A stretch of 64,000 nt of DNA from Holdemania sp. Marseille-P2844 (GTDB lineage: Bacteria; Bacillota_I; Bacilli_A; Erysipelotrichales; Erysipelotrichaceae): NCBI RefSeq assembly GCF_900120005.1, contig NZ_LT635452.1:186001-250000 (forward strand), read 5' to 3'. Below the pieces are notes generated by a model, which was given only the letters and a program-made list of their open reading frames with translations, did not search any database and was not told where the DNA came from. The position numbers and the translations under genes are program-made. This document shows positions 1-8,206 of the stretch, piece after piece (the stretch's first letter is position 1; every line of letters starts with the position of its first letter).

Positions 1-935
1 TAAAACGAATTCCATTACATAATTTAAGCAGCATTGTCATGTTTAATTACCAGGGAATCAGTCCGGCATTGATGGGAAAATGTATGTCACAGAATATAAC
101 GCTCAGTTTTCTTTCACCTGCAGGCTATTTTTTAGGCCGTGTCGTTGGAGAATATCAAGGTAATGTTTTACTTAGAAAAAAGCAAATACTTGTTTCCGAG
201 AATAATCAGCAAAGTGTATTGATCGCGAAAAATATGATTTTAGCCAAAGTTTATAACAGTAAATGGATTCTTGAACGTGCTATTCGCGATTATCCGCTGC
301 GAATTGATATTGAGAAAATGCGAGCAATTTCCAAACAATTGAGTGAAATACTCAATTCGATTGAGAAGGTGCAGAGTCATGACGAACTGCGTGGTTTTGA
401 AGGCACGGCAGCGAAATTGTATTTTAGCAGTTTTGATGATTTGATTTTGCGCCAGAAAGAAGACTTTGTTTTTACCACAAGAACCCGGCGGCCTCCTTTA
501 AATAAGGTGAATGCCCTGCTTTCTTTTGTTTATACTTTGTTGTCTCATGACTGTGCCTCGGCGTTGGAAAGTGTGGGGTTAGATTGTTATATTGGTTTCT
601 TTCATATTGATCGACCCGGTCGAATGTCTTTGGCTTTGGATTTGATGGAAGAATTCCGCCCTTGCCTGGCAGATCGTTTTGTTTTGTCATTAATTAATCG
701 TAAAGAGATAGATAGCTGTGATTTCTTTGATTATGAGAATGGCGCTGTTTATTTAAATGATGATGGAAGAAAAAAAGTAATCCAAGCCTGGCAGCTTAAG
801 AAAAATGAAGAATTAACACATCCTTATTTGTCAGAAAAAATGAATTGGGGATTAGCTCCTTATCTGCAAGCTCAATTGTTATCGCGCTACTTAAGGGGAG
901 ATTTAGATGCTTATCCGCCATTTATGTGGAAGTAG
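1..935 (+). CDS. cas1: CRISPR-associated integrase Cas1, type I-C (5' end outside window)
   Basis: Catalytic subunit of the Cas1-Cas2 complex that inserts new spacers at the leader end of CRISPR arrays. The reading frame is open back to base 3, and the residues before the first ATG (base 39) match the family (RIPLHNL-type segment), so the gene starts outside the window and that ATG is internal; 310 residues are visible. The expected metal-binding residues are present: Glu in RGFEGTAAKLYF, His in GFFHIDRPGR and Asp in SLALDLMEEFRP. The C-terminus RGDLDAYPPFMWK is typical of type I-C Cas1. cas2 follows after 9 bases. The interference genes (cas3, cas5, cas8c, cas7, cas4) would be expected upstream, outside the window. 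Confidence 0.97.
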   Translation, partial: KRIPLHNLSSIVMFNYQGISPALMGKCMSQNITLSFLSPAGYFLGRVVGEYQGNVLLRKKQILVSENNQQSVLIAKNMILAKVYNSKWILERAIRDYPLRIDIEKMRAISKQLSEILNSIEKVQSHDELRGFEGTAAKLYFSSFDDLILRQKEDFVFTTRTRRPPLNKVNALLSFVYTLLSHDCASALESVGLDCYIGFFHIDRPGRMSLALDLMEEFRPCLADRFVLSLINRKEIDSCDFFDYENGAVYLNDDGRKKVIQAWQLKKNEELTHPYLSEKMNWGLAPYLQAQLLSRYLRGDLDAYPPFMWK

Positions 936-944
936 AGGCAGTTT

Positions 945-1235
945 ATGTTGGTTTTAATTACTTATGATGTGAATACGGAGACGAAAGCGGGGCGGACGCG
1001 TCTGCGGAAAGTTGCTAAGCAGTGTGTTAATTATGGTCAGCGAGTCCAGAACTCAGTTTTTGAATGTTCTTTGGATAATGCAAAATTAATAGAAGTGCAG
1101 CATTTGTTGGAGGGCTTGATTGATAAAAATGTTGATAGTTTGAGATTTTATATTCTCGGCAATAAATATAAAAATAAAGTAATTCACATAGGTGCAAAGC
1201 CAAGCTTTGATGTCAATGATCCACTTATCATTTGA
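945..1235 (+). CDS. cas2: CRISPR-associated protein Cas2, type I-C
   Basis: Small structural partner of Cas1 in the spacer-acquisition complex. 96 residues, normal for the family. It opens with MLVLITYDVNT, the ferredoxin-like first strand with the conserved Asp8, followed by the Arg-rich GRTRLRKVAK helix. It lies 9 bases after cas1 with GAGGCAG upstream of the ATG, so the two are surely cotranscribed. The CRISPR leader begins directly after its stop codon. Confidence 0.97.
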   Translation: MLVLITYDVNTETKAGRTRLRKVAKQCVNYGQRVQNSVFECSLDNAKLIEVQHLLEGLIDKNVDSLRFYILGNKYKNKVIHIGAKPSFDVNDPLII

Positions 1236-1393
1236 ATAATAGTTTAGTGCGAACCTGAAGTAAACATAAAATGTCTGGAGTGTTCGCACTTAAAATCAGG
1301 CTAAGTTTAATGAAATATCACAAGTTAAATTTAATGAGTTAATTAAGTTCTTAAATAAGAAACTATATTCTATATTTTCGTTTCTTATTTGCG
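1236..1393 (+). promoter_or_regulatory. CRISPR leader of array 1
   Basis: AT-rich 158-base stretch between cas2 and the first repeat. It carries a perfect inverted repeat GTGCGAAC (1247-1254) / GTTCGCAC (1282-1289) enclosing TGAAGTAAACATAAAA, and ends with GTTTCTTATTTGCG immediately before the first repeat. Both elements recur, at matching distances, next to array 2 (48703-48850). The part next to the repeat is the expected leader-anchoring site for Cas1-Cas2; the roles are inferred from position and conservation. Confidence 0.85.
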
Positions 1394-2119
1394 GTAGCAT
1401 CGTTTGCGTACGATGCGTGGATTGAAATCTGCCCTGGGGCATACTGATTTTCATTATACATGTAGCATCGTTTGCGTACGATGCGTGGATTGAAATGGCG
1501 AAAATCATGGCTATGTTTGAAGCTATGAAAGTAGCATCGTTTGCGTACGATGCGTGGATTGAAATTTATGTAGAATTTCTGGAAAACCAGAAACGGATCT
1601 AGTCGCATCGTTTGCGTACGATGCGTGGATTGAAATTCCAATATGCTTCAGCTTTGGGATTAACACCAAAGTCGCATCGTTTGCGTACGATGCGTGGATT
1701 GAAATCGATTGTATGGTACGGTGGAGCGGATTTATCGAGTCGCATCGTTTGCGTACGATGCGTGGATTGAAATCACTGGTCCGTAAAATCGAATGACAAT
1801 CTGAATCTGTCGCATCGTTTGCGTACGATGCGTGGATTGAAATGAAAACTGACTCCTCCAAGTACCGGCCAACCTTGTCGCATCGTTTGCGTACGATGCG
1901 TGGATTGAAATGTCGTACATGATATCGAGTTCTTCTTCAGTAAAGTCGCATCGTTTGCGTACGATGCGTGGATTGAAATCGACCAAAAAGCAGCACGATC
2001 GCACAAAGGAGGAAGTCGCATCGTTTGCGTACGATGCGTGGATTGAAATAGCCCATCGAACAACCTTAATATTTGTCCCCATAGGTCGCATCGTTTGCGT
2101 ATGATACGTGGATTGAAAT
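1394..2119 (+). CRISPR. CRISPR array 1, type I-C, 11 repeats / 10 spacers
   Basis: Eleven 35-base repeats begin at 1394, 1462, 1531, 1602, 1671, 1739, 1809, 1877, 1945, 2015 and 2085. Spacers are 33-36 bases. Each repeat has an 8-bp stem CGCATCGT/ACGATGCG around the loop TTGCGT and ends in the I-C handle GTGGATTGAAAT. The first three repeats start GTAGC instead of GTCGC. The last repeat has two changes (TATGATACG for TACGATGCG), the usual decay at the leader-distal end. At 35 bases the repeat is longer than the 32-33 typical of I-C. Transcription is expected left to right from the leader at 1236-1393. Confidence 0.98.
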
Positions 2120-2426
2120 TTCAGAATACAGGGGTTGCTGTTAGATCTATTCAAATCCTATTATCAGCACCCAATGTAAGGAACAAAACTAAATAGGTTA
2201 TACCATTTATAAATGTAATGTTGATCAAATCTCGAAGTATACAGGAAGTATGAGACAAATATCTATGAGGTGGAATCTATTGAATATTAAAGATATGATG
2301 CGAACCCCCGGATGGCATTTTAAGACTGAATAAACACAGACATCTCCGATCCATTTAGCAATTCCTTGGAAATAGACTCTGATAATTAGTAAACTGTGGT
2401 ATACTAAAGAAAAAGGAGTGATCCCG
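2120..2426. other. Gene-free stretch between array 1 and busR
   Basis: No convincing open frame. It holds a possible relic of a CRISPR leader element on the minus strand near 2297-2325 (TGCGAACCCCCGG on the plus strand) and the busR promoter at its right end: an extended -10 TGGTATACT (2397-2405) about 22 bases before the busR start codon, with no clear -35. Confidence 0.5.
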
Positions 2427-3050
2427 ATGCAAGCCAAGAATGCCCCGCGCTATCAACAAATCGCAGCGGATATCGCTGCTAAAATTGCCGGCGGCGAATA
2501 TAAAATAGGAGATAAAATTTTTGCCCGTTCCTCCCTGGCTTCACAATACCACGTTTCCAGTGAAACAGCGCGCCGCGCTATTTGCGTTCTTTGCGATATG
2601 AAAATTGTGGAATCCATTCAAGGCGTAGGCGTGGTGATTCAATCGCCGGAGAACGCCGTAATGTATGTCCGTCAATTTGATGAAGAATATACGATATCCG
2701 CGATGAAGGAAGGTTTAATCGAAGCGCTTAACGAACAAAATCAAAGAAATAATGAAATTAAAAACCAATTAGAAAGCTTGCTGGATACAGTAACACGTTT
2801 CAAAGCTTTGAATCCTTTCATTCCCTATCAAATTGAATTGACCGAAACCATGAACCACATCGGGAAAAATCTCTCTGAAATTAATTTCTGGCATAACACG
2901 TTGGCGACAGTCATCGCGATCCGGCATCAGGAAGAACTGGCTCTTTCTCCAGGGCCTTATGCTCGATTACATGTGGGGGATATCATTTATTTTATTGGTC
3001 AGGAAGACTGTATTATCCGGGTCGAACAGTTCTTCAGCGGAAATCATTAG
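2427..3050 (+). CDS. busR: BusR-type GntR/RCK_C c-di-AMP-responsive repressor
   Basis: Likely represses a compatible-solute transporter when c-di-AMP is bound. 207 residues. The order is a GntR winged helix-turn-helix (about 7-72, with YHVSSETARRAI as recognition region), a coiled-coil segment (about 90-125) and a TrkA-C/RCK_C domain (about 143-203, ending in HVGDIIYFIGQEDCI). This order and length match BusR of Streptococcus and Lactococcus, whose RCK_C domain binds c-di-AMP. The ATG at 2427 is preferred over the GTG at 2418 because AAAGGAG (2412-2418) is correctly spaced only for the ATG. The target is probably the opuC operon downstream, now separated from it by an insertion sequence; a matching operator lies at 4645-4676. 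Ligand and target are inferred. Confidence 0.88.
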   Translation: MQAKNAPRYQQIAADIAAKIAGGEYKIGDKIFARSSLASQYHVSSETARRAICVLCDMKIVESIQGVGVVIQSPENAVMYVRQFDEEYTISAMKEGLIEALNEQNQRNNEIKNQLESLLDTVTRFKALNPFIPYQIELTETMNHIGKNLSEINFWHNTLATVIAIRHQEELALSPGPYARLHVGDIIYFIGQEDCIIRVEQFFSGNH

Positions 3051-3055
3051 TTCTC

Positions 3056-3084
3056 AAATCGTTCAATAACGGACGATTTTTTTC
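3056..3084 (+). terminator. busR rho-independent terminator, split by an IS
   Basis: Stem AAATCGT (3056-3062) / ACGATTT (3073-3079) followed by a T tract, starting 5 bases after the busR stop codon. The ISL3 element is inserted in the T tract: TTTTTTTC at 3077-3084 is the left copy of its target duplication. Confidence 0.8.
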
Positions 3085-4575
3085 GGCTCTTTCAAAAATA
3101 GTGTTGGTGAGAGAAAAACCGAAACAAGAAAGACGCAGATGAGTTCCAGAAATGGGGCTCATTTTTAATTGAGAAAATGGCAGGGAACTAAGGTGTTAGA
3201 AATAAGTAAAATGCGGGTCTTAAATTGAATGAAAGAACGATAACCGAAAGCCAGGCGCTTGATGACCTTAATCAGATTATTCGTACCTTCAATCATGCCA
3301 TTGGAAAATGAGTAAGTCAAGGCGTTGATCACTGCCTCTTTCCGTTCCACTAAGGACTGAATGGCGGTATTCATGGGCTTGGAGATCAAAGGATCAGGAT
3401 TCAGACAAGCTTGGAGGAAGGCGTCAGGATCTTTCCGGTTGAGCGCGGTAAGGAGACTCTGATAGAGCTCATAAGTCGCCTTGAGCTCGGGATCCAGTTC
3501 AACTAAGAAGTGGACAAGGTCAATTTCGCGCATCAGAGATGGAAAGCAAACCCATTTTTTGAAGTCCTGATCATTCAGGTCATCTTCAAATTTAAGAAGG
3601 AGTTTCCAATAGCGTTTGAGCTTATTGTAATGAGGCTTACTCTGATTCATGAAATTGACGCGGGTCTTATTGAGAGCGCGGCTGAGCAGCTGAACGATGT
3701 GGAAGCGGTCAAGAATGATCTTGGCGTGAGGGAAACAGTGGTGAACGACAGAGAAGTAAGGGGAATACATATCCATACAAACGGTTTTAACGGCTTCGCG
3801 GGCTTTCCTGGAATAGCTCATGAAATAGCGGATGAGAACGGGCATTCTGCGATCAGGAAGGATATTGAGAATCTGACCGGATTCCGCGTTAAGAAAGAGA
3901 AAAGACATTGAAGCATCAACCCCTTTGACAGAGCGAAACTCGTCAAAACAGAGATGAGGGGGAAGAAAATTCCGCTGGACTTTAAAATCCTGATAGAGCT
4001 GTTGAAGAAGGGAATTCACCGTGGCATGAGAAACAGAGTGACGGAAAGCGATATCTTTTTCAGAAGTCTTCATCTTGGCGTCGAGGGCAATGGAGAGACG
4101 AGTGTTATTGGAAATGAAACAATGAGGGAGAACGATGGAAGTCGAAGCCGTAAAAGTATGGCCGCAATGTTTACAAAGGAAGCGTTGTTTTTTGAGGCGG
4201 AGATAAGCGGGGCGGCGGGAAACGGAAGGCAGGGTGATGAGGGAGGATTTCGTACCATGTTTGATGATAGCCGAGCCGGGGTTGGAGGACCCGCAGAGAG
4301 GACAGGAAGAGGGAGGGTCATAAGAAAGCGAGCCGGAAAAGACAAGGGAGTCAACACCACGAATCGACTGAGAAGAGACACAATCCTCAGAGAAATGAAG
4401 ATGAGGGTCTTTTAAATTGAGAACAGATACGATAGAATGAGTAATGGACATAGTGAGATTTCCTTTCTGTAATTTGTGGTGATTTTATTGTAACGGAAAT
4501 TCTTACCTATGTCTCTTTTTTTATGCTCAAGAAAAAAAGGCTTTGGTTTCCACCAACACCAAAATTTATAGAACC
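3085..4575 (-). mobile_element. ISL3-family insertion sequence, complete
   Basis: 1491-bp element with imperfect terminal inverted repeats: GGCTCTTT... reading in from 3085 and GGTTCTAT... reading in from 4575 on the other strand, 18 of the first 25 positions identical, with GTGTTGGTG at the same offset in both. It is flanked by perfect 8-bp direct repeats TTTTTTTC at 3077-3084 and 4576-4583, the duplication length known for ISL3. It contains one transposase gene. The intact ends, duplication and open frame argue for a recent insertion. Confidence 0.93.
3165..4451 (-). CDS. ISL3-family transposase
   Basis: DDE transposase moving the surrounding element. 428 residues, full length. It has an N-terminal zinc-binding pair (CPLCG near residue 50 and CKHCG near 93), a helix-turn-helix segment around 130-150, and the catalytic region with candidate acidic residues in CFDEFRSVKG (Asp170), CMDMYSPYF or IILDRFHIVQ (Asp227/Asp248) and MIEGTNNLIK (Glu387), the last followed by the family's KRLAFGYR. 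GAAAGGAAATC precedes the ATG. No frameshift or stop is seen, so the element could be active. Confidence 0.95.
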   Translation of the reverse strand: MSITHSIVSVLNLKDPHLHFSEDCVSSQSIRGVDSLVFSGSLSYDPPSSCPLCGSSNPGSAIIKHGTKSSLITLPSVSRRPAYLRLKKQRFLCKHCGHTFTASTSIVLPHCFISNNTRLSIALDAKMKTSEKDIAFRHSVSHATVNSLLQQLYQDFKVQRNFLPPHLCFDEFRSVKGVDASMSFLFLNAESGQILNILPDRRMPVLIRYFMSYSRKAREAVKTVCMDMYSPYFSVVHHCFPHAKIILDRFHIVQLLSRALNKTRVNFMNQSKPHYNKLKRYWKLLLKFEDDLNDQDFKKWVCFPSLMREIDLVHFLVELDPELKATYELYQSLLTALNRKDPDAFLQACLNPDPLISKPMNTAIQSLVERKEAVINALTYSFSNGMIEGTNNLIKVIKRLAFGYRSFIQFKTRILLISNTLVPCHFLN

Positions 4576-4636
4576 TTTTTTTCTTTCTTTTCTTGAAATA
4601 AAAGTGAAAATTAAATGAAAGGGATTTCAAGAGGAA

Positions 4637-4676
4637 TTGATAAAGTGACAACCTTGTGATAAAATAAAGTTGTCAC
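4637..4676 (+). promoter_or_regulatory. opuC promoter overlaid by a BusR-like operator
   Basis: Promoter TTGATA (4637-4642), 17-base spacer, TAAAAT (4660-4665). Over it lies a perfect 8-bp inverted repeat, GTGACAAC (4645-4652) and GTTGTCAC (4669-4676), 16 bases apart. One arm falls between -35 and -10 and the other at the start site, so a bound repressor would block transcription. BusR is known to bind a bipartite motif with widely spaced half-sites of this GTGACA/TGTCAC kind. The identity as a BusR operator is inferred from sequence type and proximity to busR. Confidence 0.75.
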
Positions 4677-4708
4677 ATAGATGGAGAAAGAAATGAGGAG
4701 GGATAAAG

Positions 4709-5836
4709 ATGATTGAGATAAAGAACATCGTAAAACAATATAATGGCGTACCCGTAATCAATAACTTGAATCTGACGGTTAACGATGGAGAATTCGTCGT
4801 TTTAATCGGACCTTCTGGCTGCGGAAAGACAACAACTCTGAAAATGATCAACCGATTAATCGAAGCAGATTCCGGGGATATTCTGATCAATGGAAAAAGC
4901 ATACATGAACTGAACGGTGAAAAGCTGCGGCGGAATATCGGATATGTCATTCAACAAATCGGTTTGTTTCCCAACATGACTGTAGAAGAAAATATTTGCG
5001 TTGTTCCTAAACTGCTGAAATGGTCAAAAGAGGAGATGAGCCAGCGGACTCACGAATTGCTTGAGCTGGTGCACATGCCTTATGAAGAAAATGCCAAGAA
5101 ATATCCCAATGAGCTCAGCGGTGGTCAGCAGCAGCGAATCGGCGTACTTCGGGCTCTTGCGGCAAAACCACCGGTAATCCTGATGGATGAACCGTTTGGA
5201 GCCTTGGATCCGATCACCCGCGATACGCTGCAGGATGAAGTTAAAGCGCTGCAGAAAAGTTTGGGCATCACAATTATCTTTGTTACTCACGATATGGATG
5301 AAGCGATTAAAATGGGCGACCGGATCATTTTCATGGATAAAGGCGTGATCCAGCAGGATGCCGCTCCTGAAGAAATGCTGCGGCACCCGGCCAATGAAAT
5401 TGTCCGGAATTTCATGGGCAAACACAGCGCGGCTTACCGCAGCCAGGGAGAAGATATGACCTGCGAAAGCTTGATGAAAAAGCGTGTCTACACGACAACT
5501 GAAAACCGCAAGACATTGGAATGTATTGAAATGATGAGCCACCGCGAAGTTGATTCTCTTGTCATTACCGACGAATCCCATCACTTCAAAGGCGTCGTCA
5601 CGATTGACATGCTGAAAAGCGAAGGCGTCGCCGGCGAATCTGTTGGCAAGGTTATGCGTACGGACTATCCGACGGTTCATCTGCAGGATGAAGCCCGCAA
5701 GGCCTTTGACTGGCTGACAAAAACCAATTTGCCGTATGTTCTGGTCGTCGATAATGAAAATGTAGTGAAAGGTATCATCACCAAGACGAGCATGTCAAAA
5801 GCGCTGGCGAGTGTAGTTTGGGGTGATCAGGGATGA
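4709..5836 (+). CDS. opuCA: Glycine betaine/carnitine/choline ABC importer, ATPase with CBS pair (OpuCA-like)
   Basis: Powers uptake of quaternary-ammonium osmolytes. 375 residues: nucleotide-binding domain with Walker A GPSGCGKT (about 34-41), Q-loop region GYVIQQIGLFP, signature LSGGQQQR, Walker B VILMDEPFGALD and switch VTHDMDEA, then two CBS domains (about 250-370) ending in GIITKTSMSKAL. CBS domains of OpuCA bind c-di-AMP in Listeria and Staphylococcus, which would give a second level of c-di-AMP control besides BusR. AGGAGGGA stands 5 bases before the ATG. First gene of a four-gene operon; the stop overlaps the next start. Confidence 0.92.
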   Translation: MIEIKNIVKQYNGVPVINNLNLTVNDGEFVVLIGPSGCGKTTTLKMINRLIEADSGDILINGKSIHELNGEKLRRNIGYVIQQIGLFPNMTVEENICVVPKLLKWSKEEMSQRTHELLELVHMPYEENAKKYPNELSGGQQQRIGVLRALAAKPPVILMDEPFGALDPITRDTLQDEVKALQKSLGITIIFVTHDMDEAIKMGDRIIFMDKGVIQQDAAPEEMLRHPANEIVRNFMGKHSAAYRSQGEDMTCESLMKKRVYTTTENRKTLECIEMMSHREVDSLVITDESHHFKGVVTIDMLKSEGVAGESVGKVMRTDYPTVHLQDEARKAFDWLTKTNLPYVLVVDNENVVKGIITKTSMSKALASVVWGDQG

Positions 5837-6471
5837 TGGAATGGGCGAACCGGTATGGCGCGGATCTGATTCAAGCCATAATCACACATCTCTATTACGT
5901 TTTGATTCCGGTTGCGCTCGGCTTTGTGATCGCCGTAATTCTCGGTGTCCTGCTGAGCCGGGTTCCTAAGATTTCAGGTTATATTCTGCCAGTTCTGTCC
6001 GTATTCCAGACGATCCCGGGAATTGTCTTCGTCGGTATTTTGTTCCTTTATGTAGGGATGGTACCGGCGACGGTCTTGATCGCGCTGACAATTTACGCGG
6101 TCTTTCCGATTCTGAAGAACACCTATGTCGGTCTGCTGAACGTCGATGAAAAAGTGAAAGAAGCCGCCCGCGGCTGCGGGATGTCGCCGCTGCAGATTTT
6201 GATCAAGATTGAATTGCCGCTGGCAATGCCGAATATCTTTGTCGGGCTTCGGCTGTCAACGATTTATACTGTCAGCTGGGCGGTGCTGGCCGCGATGATC
6301 GGTTTGGGCGGCCTGGGTGATTTTATCTACCGGGGCGTAGGAACCAATAACAACATGCTGATTTTGACAGGCGCCATTCCGGCGGCAATTCTGGCGCTGA
6401 GTCTGGGCGCGTTGGTGGATTGGATTCAAAAACGGCTGACGCCGCGAGGGTTAGGAGGGAAGCGCGGATGA
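5833..6471 (+). CDS. opuCB: Osmolyte ABC importer permease (OpuCB-like)
   Basis: Membrane channel subunit of the compatible-solute importer. 212 residues with about six hydrophobic segments and the permease EAA loop EAARGCGMSPLQILIKIELP (about 113-132), which docks on the ATPase. The start ATG overlaps the opuCA stop as ATGA, giving translational coupling; a second in-frame ATG follows at 5836. It pairs with the second permease encoded next. Confidence 0.9.
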   Translation: MMEWANRYGADLIQAIITHLYYVLIPVALGFVIAVILGVLLSRVPKISGYILPVLSVFQTIPGIVFVGILFLYVGMVPATVLIALTIYAVFPILKNTYVGLLNVDEKVKEAARGCGMSPLQILIKIELPLAMPNIFVGLRLSTIYTVSWAVLAAMIGLGGLGDFIYRGVGTNNNMLILTGAIPAAILALSLGALVDWIQKRLTPRGLGGKRG

Positions 6472-7061
6472 GTATAAATGTCATTGTGGATCATCTCAGC
6501 GTCGTTGTGGCGGCCATCTGCCTGACCTTGGTGTTTGGCCTGCCGTGCGGAATTTTGGCTTATTTTAACAAGACCTTCAAAGTCGTGATCTTTAAAATCA
6601 CGGATGTGCTGCAGACGATTCCGTCGTTGGCGCTGTTAGGCATCATTATGATTTTCTTAGGCGGCAATAAGCTGACGGTCGTCGTCGGGTTGTTCCTCTA
6701 TTCCCTGCTTCCGGTCGTTCGCAACACGTATACCGGATTGTCCGGCATCGATCCGGCGGTGAAGGAAGCGGCCAAAGGGATGGGGATGGGCAAGCTGTAT
6801 CAGCTGATTCATGTAGAACTGCCGATCGCCTTCCCGGTCATCTTTACCGGGATCCGCATCGCGGTGATCAATCAGATCAGCGCGGCGGTTTTCGGAACCT
6901 TTGTCGGCGGCGGCGGTCTGGGGACAGTGATCTACCGCGGCATGGCCAATATGAATATGAAACTGATTTTGTTCGGAACCGTTTCACTGATGATCATGGC
7001 GGTCTTCTTCGACACGCTGATGGGCTTCATTGAGAAACGGCTTTATGCAAGAACCCGATAA
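6468..7061 (+). CDS. opuCD: Osmolyte ABC importer permease (OpuCD-like)
   Basis: Second membrane subunit of the importer, 197 residues. The start is placed at 6468, where ATG overlaps the previous stop as ATGA and TTAGGAGGG lies upstream; an earlier in-frame ATG at 6420 lies inside the previous gene and would add a non-hydrophobic Arg-rich piece. The EAA loop EAAKGMGMGKLYQLIHVELP is present. A heterodimeric channel (two different permeases) is normal for OpuC-type systems. Confidence 0.9.
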   Translation: MSINVIVDHLSVVVAAICLTLVFGLPCGILAYFNKTFKVVIFKITDVLQTIPSLALLGIIMIFLGGNKLTVVVGLFLYSLLPVVRNTYTGLSGIDPAVKEAAKGMGMGKLYQLIHVELPIAFPVIFTGIRIAVINQISAAVFGTFVGGGGLGTVIYRGMANMNMKLILFGTVSLMIMAVFFDTLMGFIEKRLYARTR

Positions 7062-7075
7062 GAAAGGAAGGGAAG

Positions 7076-7984
7076 ATGATGAAAAAAGGACTAGCCTTAT
7101 TGTTGACGCTCTGCCTGCTGCTGATCCCGGGCTGCAGTTCCAAAAAAGAAAATGTAATCAAGATTGTCGACGGCCGCGTTACGGAACAGAAGCTGGTGCA
7201 TCGAATGATCAAGATGTTGGTGGAGGACCGTACGGATCTGACCGTCAGTATCGGCGAGGAGATGACCGCGGTCAACGCTTACAATGAAATGAAAAAACGG
7301 GTCTATGACGTGTATATGAGCTATGACGGCACGGTGCTGACGACATTCCTGCACCGGGATCCGTCGGAAGTGCCGGCCGGTTCCACCTTGTTTGATTATA
7401 CAAACGAGTTGTTTCAGGAACAGGATAAACTTGTCATGGTGAATAAGCTGGGGCTGGACAATACCTATGCCGTCGCAGTTCCGAAAGAAATTCAATCCAA
7501 GTACAATCTAAAAACAATTACCGATCTGGTTGCCGTCGCTCCGGAATTGGTCTTCAGCGCAGAACATGAATTTTTTGACGATGAAGGCACAATGAAATTT
7601 GATCCGTTTACTACTTTTTACGGCCTGACGTTTAAAAACACGCGGCCGGTTGATCTGAGCCTTAAATATTCGACAATGGAAAGCGGCAATGCGGATGTTA
7701 CCGTCGCGTATGCCACCGATGGCCGGAATAAAAAAGTTCAGCTGCAGATTCTGGAAGATGATCAGCATTTCTTCCCGGAATATAACGGCGTCATCGTTGT
7801 GCAGGAAGATTTGTTCGAGCGTGTAAAAGCGATTGCACCGGATCTGGAAGCGACACTGCACTTGTTGGATAATATCTTTACGAATGAATCGATGACTGAT
7901 TTGAGCTATCAGGTTGACATTGAAGAAAAGAATCCCGACGATGTTGCGCGGCAGTTCCTGATCGATCAAGGGTTATTAAAATAA
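7076..7984 (+). CDS. opuCC: Osmolyte-binding lipoprotein (OpuCC-like)
   Basis: Extracellular substrate-capturing subunit anchored to the membrane. 302 residues with a signal peptide and lipobox LIPGC (Cys20), then a substrate-binding fold of the OpuAC/OpuCC type. Gene order ATPase-permease-permease-binding protein differs from the Bacillus order, where the binding protein lies between the permeases. Two ATGs in tandem (7076, 7079) follow GGAAGGGAAG. Which osmolyte is bound cannot be told from the sequence. Confidence 0.88.
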   Translation: MMKKGLALLLTLCLLLIPGCSSKKENVIKIVDGRVTEQKLVHRMIKMLVEDRTDLTVSIGEEMTAVNAYNEMKKRVYDVYMSYDGTVLTTFLHRDPSEVPAGSTLFDYTNELFQEQDKLVMVNKLGLDNTYAVAVPKEIQSKYNLKTITDLVAVAPELVFSAEHEFFDDEGTMKFDPFTTFYGLTFKNTRPVDLSLKYSTMESGNADVTVAYATDGRNKKVQLQILEDDQHFFPEYNGVIVVQEDLFERVKAIAPDLEATLHLLDNIFTNESMTDLSYQVDIEEKNPDDVARQFLIDQGLLK

Positions 7985-8132
7985 CGAGACTTGAGCAGGT
8001 CGCAAAGATGGACAGAAAACGACAGATAACTATTCCGGGATCATTAAAAGTTACATGTGCGAATGTATAATCCAATTTAACGGGAAAGAGTCAATTTGCT
8101 TCTGATTCAATCAGAAACGATGGATAACCAAG

Positions 8133-8187
8133 AAAAGCACGGATTTCAAGATGGCCTCCGGGTCACCGCGATTTCCGTGCTTTTTTA
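8133..8187. terminator. Bidirectional terminator between opuC and the ABC-F gene
   Basis: Stem AAAAGCACGGA (8133-8143) / TCCGTGCTTTT (8174-8184) with A and T runs on both sides, placed between convergent genes, so it can end transcripts from either side. The 150 bases between opuCC and this hairpin show nothing else. Confidence 0.85.
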
Positions 8188-8206
8188 TGGACTTCATGCG
8201 TTTTAA

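Noticed and set aside
1296-2154. Several minus-strand frames and one plus-strand frame across 1296-2154, rich in repeated peptides
   Set aside because: They are translations of the CRISPR repeats and spacers; no ribosome sites and no family likeness.
3510-4415. Plus-strand frames inside the ISL3 element
   Set aside because: Shadows of the transposase gene on the other strand.
4584-4708. Searched for a ydaO-type c-di-AMP riboswitch before opuCA
   Set aside because: Leader is too short (about 40 bases after the promoter) and lacks the motif; protein-based control fits better.
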